49,975 nt of DNA from the NCBI GenBank assembly GCA_964463325.1, contig CAYXBY010000004.1, positions 1-49,975 of the forward strand. Direction: 5' to 3'. The DNA is from UMGS1002 sp964463325. GTDB lineage: Bacteria > Bacillota > Clostridia > Oscillospirales > CAG-272. Under the pieces are notes generated by a model. That model was not told where the DNA came from. It made no database searches and saw only the letters and a list, made by a program, of their open reading frames with translations. Below, piece by piece: positions 41,954-49,544 of the stretch. Position 1 is the first letter of the stretch. Each line of letters begins with the position of its first letter. Made by a program: the position numbers and the translations under genes.

Positions 41954-42793
41954 ATGGAAAGAAAACTTATAATGTTTGACCTCGACGGCACCGTGCTGCC
42001 CAAGATAAAGCTGCTCGATGAGCGCACTGTCAAGGCCGTCAAGGCGGCCACGGCAGCAGGACACGTCGTTATATGCTCGTCCGCGCGGCCGCTCAGCATG
42101 TTCCGCTGGGTGTATGACCGCATGGGGCTTGACACCGCCGTCAGCACGCTCAACGGCGCGCATGTCTACCACCCCAGTGCTGACGATTACCCGGAATTTG
42201 AGTGCACCATCCCCGCCGACTATGTCACACAGGTGCTCGAGATGTGCGTAAAATACGATTGCAGCCCTTACTATGTCGAAAAGCGCGACACCGTCTGGTA
42301 CAGCGAGGGCGTGCACAACGGCTACTACCTCGAGCGCATCGAAACGGCCACCGAGCGCATAACAATGGATGCCTCCAGCCTGCCGCACGTCGATGCCTCG
42401 CGTATTATTTTGACCCCGCACGACCGCGCGTCGGCGGACAAGCTTGAGGCGCTGGTGCAGTCCTTTAACGGCATAGCCTCGACCACCTGGGACTTCGTTC
42501 CCAAAAGCTCCGACCCTACCTCGACCGGCATACGCATGAGCATAGGCCCGTCGGCGGCCAGCAAGTGGGGCGCACTGCAACGCATGTCGCGCTATTACGG
42601 CATCCCGAACGAGGATTGCTACGCCTTTGGCGATATGTGGAACGATTTTGAGATGATAGAAAACGCCGGCCACGGCTTTGCCGTCAAGGGCAGCGACGCC
42701 GAGCGGCAGTCCAAGGCCAAAAATGTCACCCGCCTTACCTGCGCCGAATGCGGCGTGGCTGAGGTCATCGAGCGCGAGATACTCGGGCTCTGA
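41954..42793 (+). CDS. HAD-superfamily hydrolase, Cof type
   Basis: The 279-residue protein has HAD motif I DLDGT (9-13), motif II ICSSARP (near 37-43), the Cof-type C2 cap in the middle (about 85-190), a motif III lysine region (SKWGALQRM) and motif IV GDMWNDFEMIENAGHGFAVK. Such proteins dephosphorylate sugar phosphates, pyridoxal phosphate or nucleotides; the substrate cannot be told. GAAAGG lies 10 bases before the ATG, 24 bases after the GDPD gene. A GC hairpin CAGCCG...CGGCTG (42794-42820) without a T run follows and may trim expression of pepT. Confidence 0.9.
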   Translation: MERKLIMFDLDGTVLPKIKLLDERTVKAVKAATAAGHVVICSSARPLSMFRWVYDRMGLDTAVSTLNGAHVYHPSADDYPEFECTIPADYVTQVLEMCVKYDCSPYYVEKRDTVWYSEGVHNGYYLERIETATERITMDASSLPHVDASRIILTPHDRASADKLEALVQSFNGIASTTWDFVPKSSDPTSTGIRMSIGPSAASKWGALQRMSRYYGIPNEDCYAFGDMWNDFEMIENAGHGFAVKGSDAERQSKAKNVTRLTCAECGVAEVIEREILGL

Positions 42794-42850
42794 CAGCCGT
42801 CCCGCGGCGGGCACCGGCTGATAACTAAGATTGTTGGAGGAATATTTATC

Positions 42851-44086
42851 ATGAAAGCATATGAACGTCTTTTGAAATATGTTGCAGTGTCAACGCCTTC
42901 GGATGAAAACAGCTCCAGCGTGCCGACGTCGGCCTGCCAGTTTGAGCTGGCACGCCTGCTCGCAAGCGAGCTGACGACTCTCGGCGCATCAGGCGTGCGC
43001 GTTGACGACAAATGCTATGTTTACGCCCTGCTGCCCGCAACACCCGGGCTTGAGGACGCCCCCAAAATAGGCTTTATCGCGCATCTTGACACCGCGCCGG
43101 ACTTTAACGGCGTCGGCGTTCACCCGCGCGTGATACATAATTACGACGGTGGCAATGTCCAGCTCGGCGACAGCGGCCGCGTGCTCAGCGTGGCAAGCTT
43201 TCCGCATCTGCCGCAGTTGCGCGGTCGTACGCTGATAGTCACCGACGGCACCAGCCTGCTCGGCGCCGACGACAAGTCCGGCATTGCCGAGATCATGACC
43301 ATGCTCGAGACGCTGATAGCGTCCGGCGAGCCGCATGGACAGGTGTCGGTCTGCTTTACGCCCGACGAGGAGGTCGGCGCGGGCGCTGATCACTTCGATA
43401 TCGAGGGCTTTGGGGCGCAGTTCGCTTATACGGTGGACGGCGGCGCCGAGGGCGAGGTGGTTTTTGAGAACTTCAACGCCTCGGCGGCGACCTTCCGCAT
43501 AAACGGGTTTAATATCCATCCCGGCAGTGCAAAGGGGATCATGGTCAATGCGCAGCTGCTGGCTATGGAGATCAATTCCATGCTGCCGCCATGCCAGACA
43601 CCGCGCGACACGGCGGATTACGAGGGCTTTTTCCACCTTTGCTCCATGGAGGGAAATGTCGAGCACGCAGTGCTGAATTATATCATCCGTGACCACAGCG
43701 CCGAGCTGCTTGCCGAGCGTGAGCAGACGCTGCGTAGCATAGCCGACGAGATGAACCGCCGCTACGGCGCCGGCACCGTCGAACTGACAATACGTGAGCA
43801 GTATCGCAACATGCGCGAGATGATACTGCCCTGCTACCACATAGTCGAAAACGCCATCGAGGCCACGCGCGAGCAGGGAATACGCCCCATCATCTGTCCC
43901 ATACGCGGTGGTACAGACGGCGCACGCCTTTCTTACATGGGCTTGCCCTGTCCCAATCTCGGCACCGGCGGATACGCCTTCCACGGCCCATATGAGCACA
44001 TAACCGCCGAGGGCATGGATATTCAGACTGCGATACTGTGTGGCATTGTCCGCAGGTATGCGTCGGGCACGCTCGAGGTAAAATGA
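42851..44086 (+). CDS. pepT: Peptidase T (tripeptide aminopeptidase, M20 family)
   Basis: PepT removes the N-terminal residue from tripeptides in the cytoplasm using two zinc ions. The 411-residue protein is of family length. Visible zinc and catalytic motifs are FIAHLDTAPD (His78, Asp80), LLGADDKSGIAEIM (Asp140), FTPDEEVGAGADHFD, TVDGGAEGEVVFENFNA and the late IRGGTDGARLSYMGLPCPN with HGPYEHI. GGAGG lies about 9 bases before the ATG. Its stop overlaps the radC start (ATGA). Peptide use fits the peptide-binding lipoprotein at 5.9 kb, but they are not linked. Confidence 0.96.
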   Translation: MKAYERLLKYVAVSTPSDENSSSVPTSACQFELARLLASELTTLGASGVRVDDKCYVYALLPATPGLEDAPKIGFIAHLDTAPDFNGVGVHPRVIHNYDGGNVQLGDSGRVLSVASFPHLPQLRGRTLIVTDGTSLLGADDKSGIAEIMTMLETLIASGEPHGQVSVCFTPDEEVGAGADHFDIEGFGAQFAYTVDGGAEGEVVFENFNASAATFRINGFNIHPGSAKGIMVNAQLLAMEINSMLPPCQTPRDTADYEGFFHLCSMEGNVEHAVLNYIIRDHSAELLAEREQTLRSIADEMNRRYGAGTVELTIREQYRNMREMILPCYHIVENAIEATREQGIRPIICPIRGGTDGARLSYMGLPCPNLGTGGYAFHGPYEHITAEGMDIQTAILCGIVRRYASGTLEVK

Positions 44087-44883
44087 TACAGCCGCACGAG
44101 GGGCATCGTAGACGGCTGTGCGACAAGCTGAGCGGAGAAGGCTTAAACGAGGCGGATGATCATCAGCTGCTGGAGGCGTTGCTTTTTTACGCTGTTCCTC
44201 GTTGTGACACCAATGAAATGGCGCATGCGCTGATCGGGCACTTTGGCTCGCTGGATGCGGTATTTGCTGCCTCAACGGAGGAGCTGATGGCAGTTGAAAG
44301 CATTGGTGGAAGCTCTGCGGAGCTTATTCATCTTGTCGGCGGAATACGGCGTCGACTGGAATGTCCGCGGGAGGCTGCAAGGCGGGTTTATGACTCTATC
44401 TCCAAGATAAGCACATATCTCGCACGGCGATATGTCGGTGCGACGCATGAGCGTGTCTATTTGATGATGTTTGATAATTCAATGCGGCTGCTGGATTGCC
44501 GCTGTGTTTGCTATGGAAGTGTCAATTCGGCTGTCTTTCAGCCGAGGCTGCTGATCGAGTGCGCGCTTGGGCAACACGCGGCGGCTGTCATTGTGGCACA
44601 TAACCATCCTGACGGCATTGCAGTTCCGTCTGGGGATGATATTAATACTACCGAACGCCTGCGGGAATGCTTCGAAATGGTCAACATTCAGATGCTGGAG
44701 CATATTGTTATTGCAGACAACAGCTATGCGGCTATTATGCGCAACCGCAATATGGCTTTGGTTAAAACAGGTCAGTTTGATGGCTGCGGGGCAGTGTCGG
44801 CTGAGCTGATGGCGCATTTTTATGAACAGGAGATAGTTACCGATCTGCCGCAGCTGCGGTCAGATGGGCTGAATCAATTATAA
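44083..44883 (+). CDS. radC: RadC-family JAB/MPN-domain protein
   Basis: The 266-residue protein starts with a helical/HhH-like region (DHQLLEALLFYAVPRCDTNE, then LMAVESIGGSSAELIHLV). Its C-terminal JAB1/MPN metalloprotease-like domain shows AHNHPDG (172-178) and PSGDD (182-186), the JAMM zinc motif HxH...SxxD. RadC was once linked to DNA repair; that role is not supported in general and its activity is unknown. GAGGT lies 4 bases before the ATG, which overlaps the pepT stop by 4 bases; the longer frame starting at 44038 runs inside pepT. By eye the gene is lower in GC than its neighbours. Confidence 0.9.
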   Translation: MIQPHEGHRRRLCDKLSGEGLNEADDHQLLEALLFYAVPRCDTNEMAHALIGHFGSLDAVFAASTEELMAVESIGGSSAELIHLVGGIRRRLECPREAARRVYDSISKISTYLARRYVGATHERVYLMMFDNSMRLLDCRCVCYGSVNSAVFQPRLLIECALGQHAAAVIVAHNHPDGIAVPSGDDINTTERLRECFEMVNIQMLEHIVIADNSYAAIMRNRNMALVKTGQFDGCGAVSAELMAHFYEQEIVTDLPQLRSDGLNQL

Positions 44884-44899
44884 TACTTAGGAGAGGCTT

Positions 44900-45547
44900 A
44901 TGAATACGGATATTTTTGAGGGCAAAACTATTGTCGCGCTTGGTGATTCGCTGTTTTACGGCAACAAGGACTGTCATGGCGGCACGTGGCTTGAGATGCT
45001 GGCGGAGAAGCATCATATGACGCTGTTCAACTACGGCATCAATGGCAACACCATGGCAGTGCAGTCAGCGGAGGAGCAGAAGCACCCGGCGATGTGCATA
45101 CGTTATGCGGACATGCAGGATGGTGCGGATTACGTCGTCATTTTGGGTGGCGCGAACGACAAGCGTCTGAATGTGCCCATCGGAGACGATGCTTCCACCG
45201 ATCCGACCACCTTCTGCGGCGCTCTTAACGTGTTGATGCTGGGCGTGACGGCCAAGTATCCCCGCGCAAAGATACTTTTCATGACCAACTACAACCGCTG
45301 GCCGTCCAAGAATAAGCTGGGGTTATCGGATATCGATTATGTGGAGGCTATGGAACGGGTCTGCCGCCGCTATGCGCTGCCCTGCTTTAACAATTACTAC
45401 AACAGCGGCATCAGCTTTCAGAATCCTGCCCAGCTGCCGTGGATAGACGAGGGTATTGTTCGCGGCGACGCGCCGAATCATCATTTTTCAAGCGAGGCGT
45501 ACGCGTGGCTTGTGCCTAAGTACGAGGCGCTGCTGGCAGCGCTGTGA
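44900..45547 (+). CDS. Cytoplasmic SGNH/GDSL-type hydrolase
   Basis: The 215-residue single-domain protein has SGNH blocks: block I ALGDSLFYG (Ser17), block II YGINGNTMA, block III LGGANDKRLNVPIG (83-96) and a C-terminal GDAPNHHFSSEAY (189-201) for the catalytic Asp/His. The Asp-His spacing is DxxxH or longer instead of the usual DxxH. There is no signal peptide. It is clearly related to the SGNH domain of the 940-residue surface protein (shared YGI-x-GNT, GG-x-ND, NVP-x-G). AGGAGAGG lies 4-5 bases before the ATG. It ends the eight-gene run; the substrate is unknown. Confidence 0.88.
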   Translation: MNTDIFEGKTIVALGDSLFYGNKDCHGGTWLEMLAEKHHMTLFNYGINGNTMAVQSAEEQKHPAMCIRYADMQDGADYVVILGGANDKRLNVPIGDDASTDPTTFCGALNVLMLGVTAKYPRAKILFMTNYNRWPSKNKLGLSDIDYVEAMERVCRRYALPCFNNYYNSGISFQNPAQLPWIDEGIVRGDAPNHHFSSEAYAWLVPKYEALLAAL

Positions 45548-46067
45548 GAATGGCGGTTCAGAGGGGGTAGGGGGACAATGAAGTACGCAGTACTTCAAAA
45601 AGAGCGGAGGTCGTCACCCCCACCTTCAAACGCTTTTTCACAAACCACATCCCTATAGATGTTACCTCACGCCACCCTCTTCAGCCGAGCTCCACGACGT
45701 AAGGCGCTTATCAAGGCGGAGGAGCCGTGCACAACGGCATCTTGACATCATCGGCCCCAAGGGCAAGGGATGGGGCCGAGCCCTCCGAACGCCGGTGACG
45801 CAAATGAGAATTGCCGTGAGCTGATGCCCACGGCAATTTTTCGTTCAATTTTCATTTGCGGCATGATAAACGCTGGTCCCAGTGACGCGGAGGTGGTTGG
45901 GGTCCGACTGCACCGGCGCATTCTTGGTTTGACCCGCCAAAGGCGGGTCAAACCGTCCCTTCTCTGCTGCGGTGCAGAAAGCGGCAAACCATCGATCATC
46001 GCTGACAATCGATCAACCCAGCCACGAGGCTGCAAGCCTCCCCCCCGGCGCCGAAGTATGCAATGCT
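45548..46067. repeat. 520-base gene-free region packed with palindromes
   Basis: No convincing gene on either strand. Palindromes seen: GAAGTAC-GCA-GTACTTC (45580-45596), GCCGT/ACGGC (45724-45738), TCGGCCCC/GGGGCCGA (45751-45779), a nested hairpin (45800-45859), a 13-bp perfect stem GGTTTGACCCGCC/GGCGGGTCAAACC with AAA loop (45926-45954), GAGGCT-GCA-AGCCTC (46026-46040) and GAAGTAT-GCA-ATGCTTC (46053-46069), the last touching the stop codon of the sialidase-like gene. The first and last are near-identical, and three share a GCA loop. Confidence 0.7.
45800..45859 (+). terminator. Nested hairpin with T run; possible terminator/antiterminator
   Basis: AATTGCCGTG / CACGGCAATT (45809-45818 with 45829-45838) followed by TTT is a normal intrinsic terminator for the run ending at 45547. 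GCAAATGAGAATTG (45800-45813) also pairs with CAATTTTCATTTGC (45846-45859). The two helices compete for 45809-45813. Confidence 0.6.
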
Positions 46068-47036
46068 TCACCTCAAATCAATAATCGCCAGCATAACCTC
46101 GGTCTTATTCTTGGTAAATGTAATATACAGCTTGTTATCAGCGTATTTCATAGCAGGGTATGTGAATTCACCCATTCCGGTGGCCAGGCTGTTAATTTTG
46201 CGGTAGGTGCAGCCGTTGTTCTCTGAAAAATACAGTGCCAGTGGTGTGCGCTTGCCCTTGCTCTTGCCCTCGGGCAGGCCGTTGGGGTTGCACAGCAGGT
46301 ACAGCCGCAGATCGGACAGCGAGAGCGCACAGATAGGGCTGTTGGGGTTGGCCACATTGAGCGGGAAGGGACTGTTCCAGCTGCGTCCGCCGTCGTAGGA
46401 GTCGGCGCGGAATATGTAGCCGACGGATGATCTTATGAGCGCATGAACGTACTGTCCGCCCTCAGACCACAGCACCGGCGACCACAGCCCGCCGCGGCCT
46501 TCATTTATGTAACGCTCAGGCAGTCTGATGGCCTCGCTACGATGCCAGTGCTCGCCGCCGTCCTCGGAGCGGTAGACGTATGCGTCACCATCGCCCTCGG
46601 GCGTCATGCCACCGCACAGCAGAGTGCCGTCATCAAGCTTTAGCACGGCTGCACGCGCGGGACCGCCCATGGTGTCACCGTCGTTTGTCACAACGTCGAC
46701 AGGCTCGCCAAAGCTGAGACCGCCGTCAGTCGAGATAACGCGCTCGGTGTGCATCTCGGCGGGGTCGGAGCCGACACGGCACAAAAGCACGATGGCGCCG
46801 TCATCGCGACGGTACAGCTGGGGATAGCGGCGCAGTATCCTGTCAGCCGGGACGATGGGCTGCGCCTCCGTCCACTTGCCCTTGACATCGCGGATAGCGC
46901 CCATGATAGTCCACGAGGTGCCCCTCTCCTTCTCCCAGACGACGAGCGTTGCACCCTCGTCCAGCGGGAGGCAGTCAGCGCTGCCGCAAAGGCGGCCGTC
47001 AGGAGCAAAAACTGTTTCGTAAGCGTTGTACTTCAT
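46068..47036 (-). CDS. Sialidase-like six-bladed propeller protein, no signal peptide
   Basis: The 322-residue protein has four Asp-box (BNR) motifs: STDGGLSF (102-109), SEDGGEHW (157-164), SYDGGRSW (213-220) and a degenerate SENNGCTY (271-278). RYPQL (70-74) lies where exo-sialidases have Arg-Ile-Pro-like residues. The fold is therefore a sialidase-type propeller, but sialidase activity is not proven: I did not find a clear full set of three arginines, Tyr and Glu. It has no secretion signal, so it would act inside the cell, for example on imported oligosaccharides. AAAGGA lies 9 bases before the ATG. It is monocistronic. Confidence 0.85.
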   Translation of the reverse strand: MKYNAYETVFAPDGRLCGSADCLPLDEGATLVVWEKERGTSWTIMGAIRDVKGKWTEAQPIVPADRILRRYPQLYRRDDGAIVLLCRVGSDPAEMHTERVISTDGGLSFGEPVDVVTNDGDTMGGPARAAVLKLDDGTLLCGGMTPEGDGDAYVYRSEDGGEHWHRSEAIRLPERYINEGRGGLWSPVLWSEGGQYVHALIRSSVGYIFRADSYDGGRSWNSPFPLNVANPNSPICALSLSDLRLYLLCNPNGLPEGKSKGKRTPLALYFSENNGCTYRKINSLATGMGEFTYPAMKYADNKLYITFTKNKTEVMLAIIDLR

Positions 47037-47077
47037 GTTGTAAGTCCTTTCATGTACGATTTACAGGTCTTTAGAAA

Positions 47078-47106
47078 ATTATAGCACCAAAACGATATGG
47101 TGTCAA
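47078..47106 (-). promoter_or_regulatory. Consensus sigma-A promoter of the sialidase-like gene
   Basis: On the minus strand perfect TTGACA and TATAAT, 17 bases apart, about 42 bases before the start. Confidence 0.8.
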
Positions 47107-47177
47107 GTAGCTTTTACGTTGCGGGCACAAATGAAGCGGATCTGATAGAGATTTTTTCACAATTATCGTCAAGTTAG

Positions 47178-47206
47178 TTGATTTTATCGCTGATTTGTGT
47201 TATCAT
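47178..47206 (+). promoter_or_regulatory. Candidate promoter of the lipid kinase-acyltransferase pair
   Basis: TTGATT and TATCAT with 17-base spacing, about 31 bases before the ATG at 47238. Confidence 0.55.
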
Positions 47207-47237
47207 TATCTATACAATTATAACGGAGGTTGCTTAT

Positions 47238-48191
47238 ATGAAGCACATTTTCATAATAAATCCCGCAGCCGGCGCCAATGATCAGACTGACGCTATAAAG
47301 AATTATCTCAGCTCAAGCTGCGCCGATCTTGACACCGAAATATATGTTACCGCCGGTGCCGGCGACGCCACGCGCTATGTCGCCGACTATTGCCGCGCCC
47401 ATGCGGGCGAGCAGCTGCGCTTTTACGCCTGCGGCGGAGACGGAACGCTCAACGAGGTGGCATCAGGGCTTGTCGGCTTTGAGGGTGCCGAGCTGGGCGT
47501 CTATCCCTCAGGCAGCGGCAATGACTATGTTAAGTATTTTGGCGGCGCCGACCGCTTTTCTGATATTCGTGCACTGATGGAGGCGCCGAGCGTCGCCATC
47601 GACCTCATGCGCATCGGCGATCGCTACTGCGTCAATGTTTGCAATTTCGGCTTTGACACCACCGTTGCTAAGACCATGATAAAGGTCAAGCGCAAAAAGC
47701 TGATCGGCGGCAAACGCGCATACGTGACCGGCGTTGTCACCGCGCTGATCAAGGCCATGAAGAACGACTGCATCGTCACGGTCGACGGCGAGCAGCTCAA
47801 CGACGCCAAAATACTGCTTTGCACCATCGCCAACGGCAATTATGTCGGCGGCTCGTTCCGCTGTGCGCCGCGCTCGCACAACGACGACGGCCTGCTTGAG
47901 GTGTGCCTGGTGCGGCGGATATCGCGTCTGCGCTTTGTCTCGCTGCTGGGGCCATATACGGCGGGCGAGCATCTTGATAGCGAAAAGTTTAAGGATTGCA
48001 TAGTCTACCGCCAGGGGCGGCACATACATGTGACGGCGCCCGAGGGCTTTTCAATGTCTGTCGATGGCGAGATCGTCGACGGCACCGAGTTTGACATTGA
48101 GGTCATGCCCGGAGCGCTGCGTTTTGCGCTGCCGCCTGAGACCGCCGAAGCTGGGGTGGGGAAGACTGCCGCCGAGGCCGAGGTAAAGTAA
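47238..48191 (+). CDS. Diacylglycerol/lipid kinase (YegS/DgkB-type)
   Basis: The 317-residue protein phosphorylates a lipid such as diacylglycerol. It begins with FIINPAAG, has the nucleotide motif GGDGTLNEV (66-74), GVYPSGSGNDYVKYFGG (substrate/phosphate region), and the C-terminal beta-sandwich ending with DGEIVDGTEFDIEVMPGALRF, all typical. It is soluble and acts at the inner membrane face. GGAGG lies 8 bases before the ATG at 47238; the open frame extends 20 hydrophobic codons further up through that site, which mimics a signal peptide but is unlikely to be translated. The acyltransferase gene begins 3 bases after its stop. Confidence 0.92.
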   Translation: MKHIFIINPAAGANDQTDAIKNYLSSSCADLDTEIYVTAGAGDATRYVADYCRAHAGEQLRFYACGGDGTLNEVASGLVGFEGAELGVYPSGSGNDYVKYFGGADRFSDIRALMEAPSVAIDLMRIGDRYCVNVCNFGFDTTVAKTMIKVKRKKLIGGKRAYVTGVVTALIKAMKNDCIVTVDGEQLNDAKILLCTIANGNYVGGSFRCAPRSHNDDGLLEVCLVRRISRLRFVSLLGPYTAGEHLDSEKFKDCIVYRQGRHIHVTAPEGFSMSVDGEIVDGTEFDIEVMPGALRFALPPETAEAGVGKTAAEAEVK

Positions 48192-48194
48192 GGC

Positions 48195-48992
48195 ATGATA
48201 ACATATATCTATTGTGCGCTGGCGGTGCTCGGCGCCACAGCGACCGTTATTTTCACGACCTGTACCTGGCCGTTTGTATTTTTGCTGGCGCCGGGGTATG
48301 TGATCGGATTGTTTGCGCTGCACATTCTGTTTGTGTTTATAGTTTCGCGGTTTGTTGACAAGTCAAAGCCGGTGGAGCATGTGGGCAGGTTCTGGCATTT
48401 TATGACCGTTCAGACGGTCGACGGCGTTATGAAGGTGGCGCGGGTGCACGTGCATGTGAACGGTGAGGAGCTGCTGCCGCGCGACCGCCGCTTTATGCTG
48501 GTCTCAAACCATCGCTCACGCTTCGACCCCATGCTGTGCATGGTACGCTTCCGCAAGACGCCGCTGGCGTTTGTCTCCAAGCCCGAAAATTTTGACATAC
48601 CCATTGCTGGCGAGTTCGTGCACATGTGCCGCTATCTCGCCATCGATCGCGACAACGCCCGCAACGCCCTGACCACGCTTAACACCGCCGCCTCATATAT
48701 TAATTCTGGCGAGCTGAGTGTCGGTATTTATCCCGAGGGCACCCGCTCGCAGACCGGCGAGCTGCTGGAGTTTAAGGACGGCGTCTTTAAGATCGCACGC
48801 GATACGCACGCGCCTATCGTCGTTATGACGCTGCGCGGCACAGAAAAGATCTCCCATAACTTCCCCTGGCGCTCAACGCGTGTCGATGCACGCATTATCC
48901 GCGTAATCGAGCCCGAGGAATACGCCGGCATGCGCATCGGCGCCATTTCCGCCATGGTGCGTCAGATCATGTCTGCTGATCTGGAGCAGTGA
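48195..48992 (+). CDS. 1-acyl-sn-glycerol-3-phosphate acyltransferase (PlsC family)
   Basis: The 265-residue protein has two N-terminal hydrophobic segments (about 2-22 and 25-52) and the PlsC domain: catalytic NHRSRFD (105-111, form NHxSxxD), VSKPENFDIPIAGEF, and YPEGTRSQTGELLEFKDGVF (substrate site). The usual second-motif FxxR is not obvious. It would acylate lysophosphatidic acid to phosphatidic acid in the cytoplasmic membrane. The preceding lipid kinase makes phosphatidic acid by another route, so the pair converges on phospholipid precursor supply. No separate ribosome site of note; GAGGTAAAG overlaps the kinase end. Confidence 0.92.
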   Translation: MITYIYCALAVLGATATVIFTTCTWPFVFLLAPGYVIGLFALHILFVFIVSRFVDKSKPVEHVGRFWHFMTVQTVDGVMKVARVHVHVNGEELLPRDRRFMLVSNHRSRFDPMLCMVRFRKTPLAFVSKPENFDIPIAGEFVHMCRYLAIDRDNARNALTTLNTAASYINSGELSVGIYPEGTRSQTGELLEFKDGVFKIARDTHAPIVVMTLRGTEKISHNFPWRSTRVDARIIRVIEPEEYAGMRIGAISAMVRQIMSADLEQ

Positions 48993-49009
48993 ACTATTGA
49001 TAATTATCA

Positions 49010-49040
49010 AAAAACGGTTAGGGCTATCCTAACCGTTTTT
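49010..49040. terminator. Bidirectional terminator after the acyltransferase gene
   Basis: A perfect 13-bp stem AAAAACGGTTAGG / CCTAACCGTTTTT (49010-49022 with 49028-49040) with A and T flanks serves both the acyltransferase gene and the convergent small membrane protein gene. Confidence 0.92.
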
Positions 49041-49056
49041 CTTTGACGCTTGGCAG

Positions 49057-49422
49057 TTATTTATTAAGTATGCTCTCACTCAGCTTGAGTATCTCGGCAC
49101 TGTATTTTTTGCGGCGGCTGCCGAGGACGAGCTTGTAGATGGGGTAGTTTGCGATAGCTATGGCCATTCCGACGACGCCGATCACGATACCGGGCACCAT
49201 GGTGTTTGTCATGCCGAGCGTGGCGCCGATGTCGGTCATAACAAGGCTCATGCCGGCGCCCATGACGACGGCACCGATGCTGCCGAGGACGTATGCAAGG
49301 ATATTTGCCGGGCGCTTGACCTTGGCGTCGAGTGTGCGGAGCGCATCAAGCTCGGTGTATCTCTTTTCCGTATACTGCGAGCGAATCTTCTGTGCTATAA
49401 ACTGCTGGTCGTTTCTGTTCAT
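49057..49422 (-). CDS. Small two-helix membrane protein, function unknown
   Basis: The 121-residue protein has a charged N-terminal helix (residues 1-36, QKIRSQYTEKRYTELDALRT), two membrane helices (about 41-63 and 75-97), and a basic C-terminal helix (SRRKKYSAEILKLSESIL). Very similar small proteins occur across Clostridia. I recall some carrying a dihydropteridine reductase label, for which nothing here gives support: no nucleotide-binding motif is present. GAGAGGT lies 7 bases before the ATG. A TATAAT on the minus strand (49466-49471) lacks a good -35 partner. It is a lone gene beside the tandem array. Confidence 0.8.
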   Translation of the reverse strand: MNRNDQQFIAQKIRSQYTEKRYTELDALRTLDAKVKRPANILAYVLGSIGAVVMGAGMSLVMTDIGATLGMTNTMVPGIVIGVVGMAIAIANYPIYKLVLGSRRKKYSAEILKLSESILNK

Positions 49423-49544
49423 GTTAAATACCTCTCTTTTGGGTTCGTTTTTTGATTACGCATGAATTATAGCGCAGAGTTGTTTTTGAATGTTTAGCGA
49501 AATGTTTGAGTTTTGTTAATCTTGAGAATTTTATCGTGGAGGAT

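Noticed and set aside
45770..46084. Roughly 100-codon frames on both strands in the palindrome region
   Set aside because: No ribosome sites, low-complexity Arg/Pro content and they run through hairpins.
47178..47237. A signal peptide on the lipid kinase from an upstream in-frame ATG
   Set aside because: The hydrophobic extension runs through the promoter -10 and the GGAGG site; the ATG at 47238 is correctly spaced and gives the normal family start.
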